Assembly (NCBI GenBank): GCA_013368375.1
Contig: JAACJP010000028.1
Location: forward strand, 248,001-312,000
Origin: Tricholomella constricta
Taxonomy: Eukaryota > Basidiomycota > Agaricomycetes > Agaricales > Lyophyllaceae
DNA length: 64,000 nt
Direction: 5' to 3'
Shown here piece after piece: positions 45,374 through 58,222 of this stretch. The stretch's first letter is position 1. The number at the start of each line of letters is the position of its first letter. Below the pieces are notes generated by a model. That model was not told the DNA's origin, did no database searches, and saw only the letters and a list, made by a program, of their open reading frames with translations. Made by a program: the position numbers and the translations under genes.

Positions 45374-46762
45374 ATGCCCTTCGGAACGGTGAAGCTGAAC
45401 GACGGAAATGAGGTCAGTCACCTCAAGCCGTTCCAACGAAGCTGATGACCTCCAGGTACCAGCAATTGGGTATGGAACGGGAACTGCCCTCCGGGACAAG
45501 GATGCGCGCGACTATGTCATCCAGGCGATCGAAGCCGGTTTCTCGCATATCGACACCGCCCAAAGTGAGTCTGCGTCCGATTGTCGAAAGCGAAAGTGAA
45601 AGCTTACAAAGTGTCGTTAAGTCTACCATAACGAGGCCAGCGTCGGGGAAGCGATTCGGGAGACTGGACTCGCGCGGGAGGATTTGTTTGTGACCACCAA
45701 GTACTCCTCAGGGCCGATACAGCAGGCTGTTCGTGGAAGTCTGTCGAAGGTGCATTTGCGTTCAGTCCGTCGAAGTACTGCATCTGACGCGGACGGCACA
45801 GCTCGGGCTCCGTTACGTCGATCTCTATCTCATCCACTGGCCTGATTTCGTGGGAGGGAACTTTGAAGGCGCGTGGAGGGAATTTGAGAAGGTCAAGGAG
45901 AGAGGGTTGGCAAGGTTCACCAGGGCTTTCTTTCTATTCTCTTTAGCGCTTGGTAACGCGTCCGCTACTTACCAGGAGCATCGGCGTGAGCAACTTCACC
46001 GTCGAACAACTTCAGGAGATTGTCAAGATCGCGAAAATCAAACCCGCCGTCAACCAGGTGCCTGTACACCCACACGACCTTTTCGCGCATTCTATTCTTA
46101 CCGCGAGCGACAGATCGAATTCCACCCATACACTTATGGGTCGCATAAGCCTCTTCTCGCGTACGCTGCCAAACACGACATCGTCATCGAAGCCTATAGT
46201 ACCCTAGCGTATGTCATCCGCCACTTTACGTCCTTGACTGCCGTCCGAGTCAACGTTGACCCCTACGCTGACAGCCCGATAACCAAATTCCCCGGCGGCC
46301 CCGTGGACACGCCTGTGGACGCTGCAGCCAGGCGCCTCGGGATCACGCCGACGCAAGTCATCCTTGCGTGGGCGAAAGCGAAGGGCGTCGTTATCGTGAC
46401 GTCAGTACTTCCGATATCTCCCCTCTTGGAACAATCGTTGAACTGCTCATGTATAGGACAAGCTCGAGCAAGCAGCATCTACGAGAATACCTCGCCGTCG
46501 GCGATCTGCGTACGTCCCCCCCCCACCTTTCCTCCTTACCGACCCACCATTCCCCTTGCTCGAGTGCTTATCATCACATCTCGTGAAAATAGCGCCTTTG
46601 AAGGATGACGAAATCGCCGCCATCGATGACGCGGGTGCGAAGGGCCCCCCGTACATGTACACGAGCACGGCGAAGTGCGGTGTGTTGGCGTTCGCTGCTG
46701 CATGCGCCGTGTATACGCTGGTTTTGCTTAGGATGTGGGGGAACGGCTGTGTGGTGACGTGA
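45374..46762 (+). CDS. aldo-keto reductase with C-terminal membrane segment
   Basis: NAD(P)H-dependent reductase of aldehydes or ketones. ATG at 45374 (MPFGTVKLNDGNE), first intron 45413-45455, then VPAIGYGTGTALRDKDARDY. The catalytic tetrad is visible: Asp in HIDTAQ, Tyr in VYHNEAS across an intron, Lys in VTTKYSS and His in LIHWPDF. Later segments are SIGVSNFTVEQL, AVNQIEFHPYTY (across an intron), ITPTQVILAWAKAKGVV and TSSSKQHLREYLA, where the cofactor phosphate would bind. After the usual end (DDAGAKGPP) there is a tail with VLAFAAACAVYTLVLL, a probable transmembrane anchor, then RMWGNGCVVT and TGA at 46760-46762. Substrate unknown. The exact exon set is inferred from frame. Confidence 0.8.
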
Positions 46763-48232
46763 ACTGCACATATTGTAAAATGTTGCCTTACAGCTGGGGT
46801 GTCTCTTCGCATATGAATGCGTCTACTTTTCATGTTCTCGATGTATCATGTATTGATGGCCCCCCGTTGAGGCACGGTGACCTTCGTGTCACAATGTACT
46901 CGAGTACAGGATATGGGGAAAGGTCAGGAGGAAAGGTGTAAGTTAGGAATGGTGGTATGAAACAAAATCTTATCTTATCTGATTGCTAAATACATTCGTC
47001 GACCGCGGCCTTGTGACCAACCCAGGCTTGTCAACATCAGCCTCACGCTGTATGTACCCCACTGCTTTCACAGCCTATCTCTCTGTCTTTGCACCCTTTT
47101 ATCTTCCCAACTCTCACGTTTCCATCAACAAGGTCTTCCCAGCACCGCTTTCTGTTCTACGGGCCCAATATACAACATATTCGGCATCCTTCAAGGTGTC
47201 CAGTATGACCGAACCACTGACTGCTGTTAAACATTTCAGGCGGCTCGACCACTAAGCACATCTATCAATGCTTCCGACACTAACCTGGGGTCTTACTCAC
47301 ACTCTTGATCGCCTTGCATCGAGGGATCCGAGCAACCTGAACGTGCGACGGCTACAATTCCCGGCCCTCTCATTCCCAACCACGTAATTGCTCGGACATA
47401 TATTCAATTTCATTCTCACTTCAAATGTCATAAACCAAGCGACATGAACGACTTCCGACTGCGATTTCGTAAATGACAGGACTGGGTGCTGCGGTTGGGC
47501 TTAATCATTTAGCCCGGGCTTCTCGAGGGGCAGAAATAGGTGGAGATGTGACATGGGTCCAAGAAAACTGACGCTGCTCGAGGAACGCAGCCTTAGAACC
47601 CACGAGCTAGCCTCTACATCTGGCCATGAACCATTCACCACCACCATCCTCAGCTATTTCTCGGGTTCTCAACGTTCAAGTCTCGAAACTTCATCGATCA
47701 TCCCTTCTCTATCTTGTGAACCCAACATGTCAGCGATACCCCGCATCGCATCTCACGCTCCAACCACTAGTATGGGCATGTGCCCCCCTGATCGGCCTTA
47801 CCCCGCATCCTCACCCCGCCGCTACAGTCTCCCTTAATCACCCCCTCTCGGCCCTTGCGTCATTTGACCCATACCTCCCTGCTCTCCCAAGCACGCTTCT
47901 CACCGCACAAAGCCAGCAGACCCCACACTGCATATAAATCACTTGAATGGCGTGTGGACGCTCCTAGCTCAATGGAGAACTCGAACTATCGCCCCCTCCC
48001 TTCCTGCATCCACGGGTGCGATCATGGGACTGACTGTTCTGACCTTTCTGGCCACTGCAGCTCCCAGGCCAATCATAGGTATCTACTTATGTTGGGCTCT
48101 GCGAGGTATATAAAGCCCAGACGCTGCTCTCCCAAGCTGCCATTGTTGAGCTCTTCAGGTCATCTCTGAAGCCCTCATAACATACTTCTCTCTCTCTCTC
48201 CTCTGTTGAACTACTAAGGAACTTGCAATAAC
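46763..48232. promoter_or_regulatory. intergenic region with alcohol oxidase promoter elements
   Basis: No gene seen in 46763-48060. Near the alcohol oxidase start there is a CCAAT box at 48069-48073, a TATA box TATATAAA at 48107-48114 and a CT-rich tract (TCTCTCTCTC) at about 48187-48203, followed by the ATG at 48233. This is a typical strong fungal promoter layout. It fits the high expression known for alcohol oxidases in wood-decay fungi. Confidence 0.6.
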
Positions 48233-51200
48233 ATGGGTCACCCCGAAGAAGTAGATGTCATCGTCGCAGGAGGTGGACCAGCAGGTTCGTCGTGTGCTCG
48301 GAATCCCCGCGTTTCGGCTACATATCAATCATATCGTCGTCGTTACAGGATGCGTCGTTGCGGGGCGCTTGGCTTACGCCGACCCCAACCTCAAGGTCAT
48401 GCTCATCGAAGGCTAGTCTTTGCACCTTGGGCCTCAGTTCCCAATTAACGAAATGATTGCGATTGCAGGTGGTGCGAACAACCGCGACGACCCCTGGGTT
48501 TATAGGTTCGCCCCCCATACTGAAATGCGCCCCCCTTGAATTTGTCGTTGATGTCGTGAATGGTGGGTTAGGCCTGGTATTTACGTCAAGAACATGCAGA
48601 GAGACGGAATGTAAGTTCTCTCTTTTTTTTATTCTTTATTTTCGAAAGGCGCTTGACAAGTGTCTTCTTGTTCTTGCAGAAACGATAAGGCGACATTTTA
48701 CACTGATACGACGGAATCGCCTCACTTGCGTGGGCGGAAGAGCATCGTCCCGTAAGGAAATCTCTTTTTCATCATGTAAAGACCCATGCTAATCTCATTA
48801 AAGCTGTGCGAACATTCTTGGTGAGTACTTCTCGATTGAACTCGATCGGCGCTTTTGGGCCTTACCTATGTGTGTGTGCGTGGAGGTGGTGGAAGCAGGT
48901 TCGTAGCTCCTCTCACTGACAATTCTGTCTTCCTGCTGAAATCAAGTTTTCGGTATCAAGCATCAATTTCCAGGTTTGTGTATTGCCAACGAATCCGTCA
49001 TGAAAAACTAATATCCCGAATTTGACGTGTTTAGATGTATACTCGAGTAAGTTTTGCGATTCTTCACGTCTGATCGTGAAATCTCATGACCTTTCGTCAC
49101 GGTCAGGCATCCGCGTCAGACTGGGGTAAGCCACCCCATGCTATATATCACTAAAGCTCACGAAACCCTCGTTTCCACAACTAGATGACTTCAAGACTCC
49201 AGGCTGGACAGCGAAGGATCTCATCCCGCTCATGAAACGCGTGAGTTTTCGCGCCCCCTTTGTACAAACCACGCATTTATTTACCATTTTCACGATATAT
49301 ACAGCTCGAGAACTATCAGAAACCCACCAACAACACCACTCACGGCTATGATGGACCCATTGCCATCAGTAACGGCGGCTCCATCACTGCCCTCGCACAG
49401 GATTTCTTACGCGCCTCCGACGCAATCGGCGTGCCCTTCAGCGGTACGCCCCTTCTCCGCTCTAAAAACTGGACTAGTCTTGACGTTTGTGTTCAGATGA
49501 CATTCAAGATCTGGACACGGCTCACGCGTCCGAGATCTGGGCCAAGTACATCAACAGGCACACTGGCAGGCGCAGCGACGCCGCAACCGGTACGTACATC
49601 CTCCCCTTCCTTCCCCACCCTCTGATCTATACCAACTCAATGGCCCCTTTTTTTGAAAAAACGCAGCGTACGTCCACAGCGTGATGGACACCCAGACGAA
49701 CCTCTACCTCCGCACCAACTCGCGCGTCTCCCGCGTCATATTCGAGGGGAACAAGGCCGTGGGTGTCGCCTACGTCCCCGCGCGCAACCGCGTGCACGCG
49801 GCGCAGGTCAAGGAGACGATCGTGCGCGCCCGCAAGTGTGTCGTCATCAGCAGTGGAACGCTCGGCACACCCCAGATCTTGGAACGCTCGGGTGTTGGCG
49901 CGAAGGAGTTGTTGCAGAAGTTGGATATCAAGGTCGTCAGCGATCTTCCGGGCGTTGGGTGCGTTTCTTACTTTCTTCACTCCCTTTTGTTATTCGGCTA
50001 TGTAGTCCTTCGTTGTTTTGAGTACTCATGGCTCGTTTCAGGGAACAATACCAGGACCACTACACGACGCTCTCCAGTGAGTAACCTGGTTCTGCATATC
50101 GCTCAACGCGGTCTGACAATGGCATCAGTTTTCCGCGTTTCCAACGAAACTAACACGCTCGACGACTTCCTTCGGGGCGACAAGGAGACACAGAAAGAGG
50201 TACGCCTCAAGCATCTTCCTACAACACAACACAGCCATGCTGACACTTCCCACCGCAGCTTTTCGCGGAATGGGAGACGAGCCCCGAGAAGGCCAGGCTC
50301 TCGTCCAACGCCATCGATGCAGGATTCAAGGTTCGTTCACTTTGTCCTTGTTGAAGGAATTTTAACGGTCGAGCTTTCGTCTCCTAGATTCGTCCGAATG
50401 CGCAGGAGTTGAAAGAGATGGGCCCGGAGTTCAACGCATTGTGGGACAAGTACTTCAAGGACAAGCCCGACAAGCCTGTCATGTACGTCGTGGCCCCATC
50501 ACTTCCATCCCGTTCCGACCTGACTGACTTTTATCGATCGATAGGTTCGGCTCTATCGTCTCCGGAGGTGAGATATCAGACTTGAATTCGTCCTCTAGGT
50601 TGAATCTAAGCTTGTGTTGTAGCATACGCTGATCACTCCCTGCTTCCCCCCGGCAAATATATGACCATGTATGTCCTTGACATCTCTACGCCTTTCACCT
50701 CACTAACGTCTACCTTTTTCTCAGGTTCCAGTATCTCGTAAGCTTTCGTCCTACACTCCCGCAATCGTCAATCCCTAACACCCTAACAGGAATACCCGGC
50801 CAGTCGTGGAAAGGTCCGTTCATGCATATAGTAGAAAACCACACCCTTGCTGAGACCATTGCTAGATCCACATCTCGTCCGCAAACCCATACCAGGAGCC
50901 CTTCTTCGACAGCGGATTCATGAACAACAAGGCCGACTTTGCGCCCATCCGATGGAGCTACAAGGTGACGCGCGAGGTCGCTCGCAGGATGGACGGTGCG
51001 TGCAGTTTTTGAAACAAATTCCCTATCTCTGAGCATTAATTGGCTTTCGTACATTGTACAGCCTTCCGCGGCGAGCTCGCATCGCACCACCCGCGCTTCC
51101 ACCCCGCCTCTCCCGCTGCCGCGCGCGATATCGACATCAAGACGGCCAAGCAGCTCCTCCCCGACGGGTTCACCGTCGGCATCCACATGGGCACATGGCA

Positions 51201-52004
51201 CAAGTACGTAACGAAAATGCCTCCTTCCCGCTAAATCCCCCCACACGAGATCTTGAAGAAAGTACTGAAATCCGAATTTTAACAGCCCGGGAGAGCCGTA
51301 CGATGCTGCCAAGGTCCATGAGGACATCAAGTATACGGCAGAGGATGATAAGGCCATCGATGACTGGATCTCCGGTGTGTTGCCTTTAGAAGCTTGTTTT
51401 CCTTCACCAAGAATTCTGAGCGAGGATTATAGATCACGTTGAGACGACCTGGCACTCTCTCGGTACGTTCTTCTCCTGCTATCCCAGTCCTCTTTCCCCT
51501 TCTTACCGAGCTCTTAATTACAGGAACGTGCGGTATGCATCATTTCTCTTTGTCTTCTCTTAGGGATCCCGTGCTAAACTGGATTTGCGGGCGACAGCGA
51601 TGAAACCGAGAGAGGAAGGTGGTGTCGTTGACGGCCGCCTCAATGTGCATGGCACGCAGAACCTCAAATGCGTCGACCTGAGCATCTGTCCGGTATGTCA
51701 CCCTACCTACCTTCGTCCTCGCCAATCAATTAATGGGGACGTTCCGGTCGTGATAGGACAATTTGGGCACCAACACCTACTCCTCTGCGCTCCTTGTCGG
51801 TGAGAAGGGCGCCGATCTCCTGCTCGAGGACCTTGGTCAGTGTTCATTTCCTTCTTGAATGTCTTCATGAGGGGGCCAGGTTGACGAGGACGACTTTACT
51901 GATGAATGTTTGCGTTCGTAGGCCTGAAGGCGAGGCTCCCTCACGCGCCTGTCCCGCATGCTCCGATCCCCAAGGGCGTGCCTGCCACTCAGCAGGTCCG
52001 CTGA
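48233..52004 (+). CDS. alcohol (methanol) oxidase, GMC oxidoreductase family
   Basis: FAD-dependent oxidase that converts methanol and other short alcohols to aldehyde and H2O2, a peroxide source during lignocellulose decay. It starts MGHPEEVDVIVAGGGPAG (Rossmann GxGxxG, completed across intron 1), then VMLIEGGANNRDDPW, SIVPCANILGGGSSINFQM, DDFKTPGWTAKDLIPLMKR, SSGTLGTPQILERSGVGAKE, HVETTWHSLGTCAMKPREEG (active-site His) and NLKCVDLSICPDNLG. The stop is at 52002-52004, about 650 residues. The gene has very many introns, including five consecutive exons of 17, 13, 13, 12 and 19 nt (48804-49125) and one GC-AG intron at 48412-48468. All joins checked are in frame, so it looks functional. The C-terminus does not end in a standard SKL-type peroxisome signal. 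Confidence 0.85.
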
Positions 52005-52429
52005 GTGCGTTGCTGATAAGCATTCACTCGGTGACGACTCGAAATCGCGGTTGTTCGTGAGGTACGCAGAGGTAAACGACGCGTGCCTGTGCGGATTGTG
52101 TGATTTATGTCCCGGAAGTCGAATTTATGACGATCTTCTCTATGCCTGTATCTGTGTATGTATGCTTGATTGTATGTACCACCACCATTTACCTCCTATG
52201 GCGTCGTCTCGTACGTCTTGGTCTATCTATGGATTACTATCACAATGAAATTGGACTTGATTTACGTGACAGTAACGACCTACATCGCGGATGACTGAGA
52301 GAAAACAAACATCATGATTTGAATGGAAATTTGTCAATGAGTACACTTGAGAGAGAGAAGAGGAATGCGAGAAACACGGAAAGAATTTCTCGAGGCGAGA
52401 TGGAAAACTCAGCGAGTCTTCTCAAGTCG

Positions 52430-53153
52430 CTAGTATCTATAGCGAGTCGAGTAGTCTGAAACGAGGAACAATAAGATAAACAGTGAAGCAGCGACGGATA
52501 ATGCATACCTTTCGGTGACACCACCAAACCCCGACCCTTCGATGCTCCACGATAGACCGTTTCAACGATATCGATCATCTGGAACGCCGATGTTAAGCCC
52601 TCTACGTTATCGCCTGAGCACATCTACAGACCTCTTGTTTGTTATCCATTGCCCAGTTACTGAAAACAATAAGGCAGATCAGAACTGATATCTGCGAGAT
52701 GGATTGCTCCCATCCACGTACATTTTGTTGTTATTACCAGTCCCAAGATCAATCATTATATGCTTATTTCTGAAGTGATTGAGAAGGTCCAGTCAAATGA
52801 TACGAGCCTGAAGAGAGAAGAGCCCTTACCGATAGAAAAACATGACCGTGCATGGATCATACAACTCGTACATCTAGAGGGAGTATCACAAGGTACTCAT
52901 CAAGGAAGATCCGCAGGAGGAATATGGACCGACGACGTACCTTGTTGAAGTCAGGCACCTCAGTGATGTCGACGAGGTAGATGACTGCAAAGTTCTGCAC
53001 TTTCTCGGCGACACCGTAAAGAGTCTCGTCCATCGTCATGCACTGTGTATCCCAGTCATGGCCGAAGCGAATGACTACTACGCGATCTTCTTCGGATTTG
53101 ATGGCCTCGTCGACGTGCCAGCCAGAGGGGAGATGTGGTAGGAAATACGACAT
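52430..53153 (-). CDS. DIB1: Dim1/Dib1 thioredoxin-like U5 snRNP protein
   Basis: Spliceosome subunit of the U4/U6.U5 tri-snRNP. ATG at 53153 gives MSYFLPHLPSGWHVDEAI. Next come VVIRFGHDWDTQCMTMDE, VIYLVDITEVPDFNK, then across introns MYELYDPCTVMFFYR, NKHIMIDLGTGNNNK, INWAMDNKQE, MIDIVETVYRGASKGRGLVV and DYSTRYRY with TAG at 52432-52430. Length about 142 residues, as in the family, and almost every segment matches the highly conserved consensus. It converges with the alcohol oxidase gene, 425 bp apart. Confidence 0.95.
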
Positions 53154-55489
53154 GGTGGACGTCCAACCTTAAGGGCGGCTGAGGCCCAGGGATCAGCATC
53201 ACGTTGTTGGCGTGAGAATGAATATTAATGTCACGACCGTGCGTAATCAGTTGACTTGGTAAGGTAAGGTAATACTACACGGCACGGTCCCGCTTAGGAA
53301 CGCCGGTTTCCAGGAAGTATCCCGATGTATGCAGGCTATATACACCTTCGTCCCTGGGCCTCTAAATATCTTCTAAGCCGAGCTCACATCCAGTTTCCCG
53401 GCCTGCGGTAGAACCTAGGAAAATATAAAGAGACAAAATACACGGAGCCGATTGGGTAGTCCCTCAATTTATCGCGTGAGCAAGAGTCATCGCGCATTCG
53501 GTCTCGGTGTAGAGTGGCACGAGCATGGATCGCTTGTGTACGTTGAGTCTCGAAGCTAAGCTAATCTGTACATCTTGGAGTTTTGGCGACGTGTACGTCT
53601 TCTGCATCAGTGAGATTTTGTATCACTGGACGCGGTGACAGTCGACTCATGCCATGTAGAGTTGTCTTCGTTCCAAATGCCCAGCGAGGCCCTCAACCGT
53701 AATAATGCGGTGTCCACAGTATCGTGCAGTGCCCGCTTTAATTGTGTGGTCTTCAAATGGTTGGATGGATGGATGGATTTGTTGGTGTTGGTACGTTGGA
53801 ACTGTACAGTTGTCCCATCATTAAAGCTGCCGAAAATGTGGGTGGCTGACGGCCTTGTCGAAAGTGACAGTTTTCCCAGGGTGAGGGGGCAGGGGACACC
53901 GAATGTTATACAGCAAGCTCAATTGCACATTAACTTCTGCAAAGAACAATTGTTCGTCTCGTAGCGCGAAAATATGTTAGTCTGTTTTACGGTACTATGG
54001 GGTGATTCACAGTACAGGCGGGGTATTCTTTTGAGCGGTCGGACGGGGATGCTTCACATCGTAAGTCAGGGTCAGGGGCGCGTGCGGGTCCCGCGGTCGA
54101 TGGGTGTGGTACTGGCTCGCTAAGAGGGCCTGTGGGCTGAGGAGATTGGGATCTTTGTGTAGAGTTATAGTCAGTGCTCGTCTGAGGCGGGTAATTAAGG
54201 CTCATGTATAATGTTCTGGTCAGATGGCACTGCCTGTGGTAAGAGCTCCCAGCTAGTCACTACCAGCAAGCTGATGTGAGAGCAGGGGAGGGTTCCCGAG
54301 GGACTGTGTGCAACAAATGACGAGAGGAGAGGCCCTAACTGCGCATCTTGCGCCGCCAGGGAAATGGAAAGGGTCAGAAGGAGTACCAGGAGGAGATGAT
54401 GATGGTGCGCAGAGGAGAAGAACGAAAAAATGCTCGTGTGAACATGACGAGTTCGCGAAGCGGTGGTGGTACAGGGAAGAAGGTGTCCTTTCACCCCATT
54501 GCAAGTGATGCTGGAATCCAGGTGAGAGCGAGATCCTCGAAAGTTATTCTTTTTTTTAACATGGCAGAAACGCTACATGTGACATGAATCTTCCCAAGCG
54601 GTGCATCAAGACCTATTCTTGTCGGCGTTATGAAAAATTTTGATACACTCGGGCAAAAGAGGGGACTGGCTCGAATATTCCCAGATATGTCTTCTTGAAG
54701 GACTGAGATTTGTTGCTGGATATCAAGGGACTTTTGTGTTCGCGGGGAAATAAGATTTAGAAGTCTCCAGTTAGCAATATTTTGGTCGGGTTTTAGTCTT
54801 GTTGAGTCCATCCAGAATCAGAATGCATGTGCTCCAGTGCCATTATCGTGTCTTGCATTCATTGGGACTTGGAGGAGGTGAAGGAAGGAAGATAGCCATT
54901 TTAAGACCGAATGCGCCTCGATAAGCTCAAGGACGCCACGTCGCCACTCGCTTTTTGCCGTGGAAAATCCAAATTACAAACACGTATGTCAAGAAGAGAC
55001 GGTGTGTCCTATCCGCGAGCTTAGGCAGACGAGGTGGACGACGTTCTACTGCCTCAAACGCTACTACACCAGAAACATATATAAAAATCTGAGAAGGCAA
55101 TATCAACGAATTGATGATCATCTTTAGTCCCAACATCACCGCGCCTCAAACTATCAAATGACTCTAGCTTCACTCAACAGATAATGTAGACTTCAAGCTG
55201 TGAGGAGAGCCAAGCAAATCTCTGGTGTTCAGAGCAAGCCGGTTGGACACAGCGTACAGAGGTCGATCCATAACGCTCATACTCGAGTCCCGCTGGGTAT
55301 TCATCTGCGCCTCCACAAAGAGATGTGGCAGAATTTTTCACCCTTCCACCTTGCAACATCCAGCATGGGATGAGCGAACATATGTCGCTGGGGTGATCGA
55401 TAACCAACAACTATACTTGTCCGTGATCACAGCCTATGGACCCCAGATTCAGAGGTTAGAAACCCCTCATTGAAGTGGTCAAGCTACAC
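53154..55489. other. long stretch without a supported gene
   Basis: Only short overlapping frames. A 72-codon minus-strand frame at 53987-54205 is Pro/Ser-rich and could be a small exon, but nothing joins to it convincingly. The 3' end of the minus-strand gene that starts near 56660 may reach to about 55350. Confidence 0.35.
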
Positions 55490-56663
55490 ACCTTTCAAGC
55501 GCAAAGAACTGAAGAGCCTTCATGCTGCTGGTGGGGTTGTTGAGGTCCATACTATATGGACGATTCTTGTTGCGATATCTAATTTGTAATAACTCGCCCT
55601 CGCAAGGCATTGGCACAGCCATGTCATACATGGGGATGACAACCTTGAGGGGCTCAAGGATCTTGAGGACGCGAATCACAACGACATCGGAGCCGGCATG
55701 CTCGGGTAAGGTGGAACGTTCGAAGCGGAGGAGGAGGCGGCCTGGGTGAGTTACTTGAAATAAGAAAAAAACACTCGCGGATAGACACAGGTCACTTTAC
55801 AGACCGGTATATGGCGATGCGCCTATGTCACTTCTATAATCCACGAGGAAATTATGGATACGCAGCTCATCAAACGCATGGGGCGTTACCACCCGTAGGT
55901 TAACGAGTGGTGTTTTGGGCTTGAGGATGGCTTCGAACGGCTGTTCTAGGTAGTACAGCATGCGCATTGATTGACAGAATCTAATCCCCACCCAAGATTT
56001 TTCGATCGTGCGAAGGAATTTTGGGTCAAGGAGCTCGTCCTTCCCCAGTATTTCCTTGAAAGCACGGTGGATTTTTGAATTAATGAGCTTCAGAAGGTGG
56101 ATCGACCAAAACGTCCCATGTGGGTCAAGGAGATCCTTCCCTGCATCGAACAGTGCTGGATCGGGGCCTGCAGTGACGCGAAACCGGATCTCTCCTGCTG
56201 TAAGGGGAAGGCGAGGGTCTTGGTGGTAGTACAAGAATCCGCGCGCATCAGGGGGAAAACGAGACCGAATCATTTTATGGCGCTCATAATCAAGATGCGA
56301 AGTATGCCCGTAAGCTATGCTTGCTTTGAGAGAGTCCATGGCGATAGGAGATGTCGTCAGATTCGAAAGGTCGACAAAGTCGCGCGGCGTTAAGCGATTG
56401 CGGTCGAGGGTGTGGATTCGGGGTATTTCCGCCCGCCGCCGCCGCCTTAAGTTCTTCAGCGGGGCAGATTCCAGTGTTGCCTGAGAAGTGGTATATTTAC
56501 ATCCGTCAACATGGATCCGGAGACGCGCTGCAGCTGGCGGATTCTTGAAGGGTGGAAGGGTCGATATTGAATGACGAAAAAAAATGAGAAACATGACCCG
56601 GATACTGTGGGCTAAAAAAAACTTAGCACAGCCTTGTGTGTACACAGTGTATGTGGGGGTCAC
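55490..56663 (-). CDS. uncharacterised basidiomycete protein, at least two exons
   Basis: A large first exon (up to 56663, lower end about 55797) encodes FVDLSNLTTSPIAMDSLKAS, AYGHTSHLDYERHKMIRSRF, DARGFLYYHQDPRLPL, GEIRFRVTAGPDPALFDAG and KDLLDPHGTFWSIHLLKL. After an intron of about 60 bp, exon 2 (about 55740-55490) encodes RLLLRFERSTLPEHAG, VLKILEPLKVVIPMYD and SMKALQFFALER. The texture is that of a real, conserved fungal protein, but I know no domain. The start is uncertain: ATG 56339 and upstream ATGs are both possible. A last short exon may follow near 55350-55430. Confidence 0.55.
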
Positions 56664-56863
56664 AAACGTTGATAATAACTGGATGGAACCAAGATGGAAC
56701 GGCTTTAAACGCGTCAGTCGGTGGTCACGATGACCGTGACTGTCGCGGTGTATTATGTAATTATAAAAAAAACAATCGTGTCGAAATTATGGCGCACAGA
56801 TATAGGTGCTACTATCGAAAAGCAGGCGCGCCGACAACAGGCTACATGAAAGAGTTTCCAAAA

Positions 56864-58222
56864 TTAATCGAATTTAATTGGCTGACCGTACCTTCCCAGG
56901 TACCACGCTTTACTCATCTCTTTATACTTGCCGAGTTCGTTCATCCTCTCGAGGCCAGCCGTAGCGGCCATTAACATCCGAATGTGAATGCCATACTGTT
57001 TGAGGTCTTGCCGGCCAGCCGCCTCAATCGTCGCCATCCAATATTTGCTGTACTGCAATCTCTCCTCGTTACTCTTGGAAAGGCGCTTCAGGGAAGGTCC
57101 CGAAGTGCTCGCCTCAATCTTTGCAAGCAGCGCATCAGAGGTTGGATCAGAGCAGACGCGGCAGGTACATTCAAAACCGTAGGGCTTGAGCTTCGCCTGG
57201 CGTGCAGCGGTCGGCTCCGAGGTTGAGCAATAGGAAATGAAGATCTCTTCGTCTGTCTTGATGTCGCGGATGGCCCGAAGCTGGCACGAGAAAGAGGCCA
57301 CGGTGAAGTCGTATATGGCATTCGGGGCGCAACTACACGAACAATGAGATCAGTTTCGATAAGGTGTCTAAATGTGGTTTGTCTTTGATGCGCACCTGTG
57401 GTTTACACGGGAGATGGCGTTGAAAACCCCGACGCACCCATAATCGCCTGCCTCCAAGCCGGATTTCTCTGTCTTTTGTATGATTCCGAACCCGTTCGTC
57501 CTGATCCTGCCAAAAATAGGCCCGGAGCCGTCTTCCGTGTGACAATTGTGCAACGCGAGGAACGCAGCACGATTCTCAGGAAGCATCCTGCCGAGAGAGT
57601 TCTCGAGACATTTCTCAAACTCAGCCATTTTTGCCTCCAAGGACTGAGAAAGAGTCAGTTCGAAGCCTTCTGGAAAGTTCGGAATCAGAGGGGGGATAAC
57701 AATAGGAGACGCCAGGAGAGGCCGTTCGGACATGATGAGATCGCCCATCTTGATATCTCGGGTGGCAAACATACCGATCCCAAAAAGAGACGGTCCGATA
57801 CGATGACGAGTTTGAGGTGGCCTGGGTATAGGCGATGGAAAGCCAGGCGTCGATAAGATGTCGCGCTTTTGCTTTCCGCCCCAGAGCAGACATTCGGTCC
57901 AGTTATCCGGATGTTCAGCAAGAGTGTCCCCGTAATTTCGGGAAGGGAGGGAGGTGAAAATGCATCCGCCTTCAGGATAATCCACGGTACGACTATCGTA
58001 CGCTTTCACGATAGCTTCGCGAGGTTCATAGCCTTCCGGGAGGGCTAAATCCCACATTAGTAGATGCGGACGCTGGCGGGGTGCAAGGAATAAATACATA
58101 CTCGTATCCACTTTTCCAATGGGAAGTTTCACTCTGATCGGTCTTGACTTCACGGAAGCGTCGGGACCATGGGTTTCCACAGACCGTTTGGCCTGATTCG
58201 AATTCATGAATCCCCTTTTCAT
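56864..58222 (-). CDS. SET-domain protein (SMYD-like, no MYND finger), copy 2
   Basis: Paralog of the gene at 35884-37311, same strand. Start ATG 58222 (MKRGFMNSNQAKRSVETHG); exon to 57396; 63-bp intron 57333-57395; last exon 57332-56864, ending PIKFD and TAA. Motifs: FGIGMFATRDIKMGD, NHSCAPNAIYDF across the intron, EEIFISYCSTSEP and CTCRVCSD. Compared with copy 1 it lacks the first intron and reads through the region where copy 1 has a TAA (the aligned segment is 39 bp, a multiple of three). So this copy can be intact without that intron. Expected role: protein-lysine methylation, substrate unknown. Confidence 0.75.

Noticed and set aside
54195..54504. minus-strand ORF with a signal-peptide-like hydrophobic run
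   Set aside because: Low-complexity His/Leu stretch, overlapping frames on both strands, and no family pattern.
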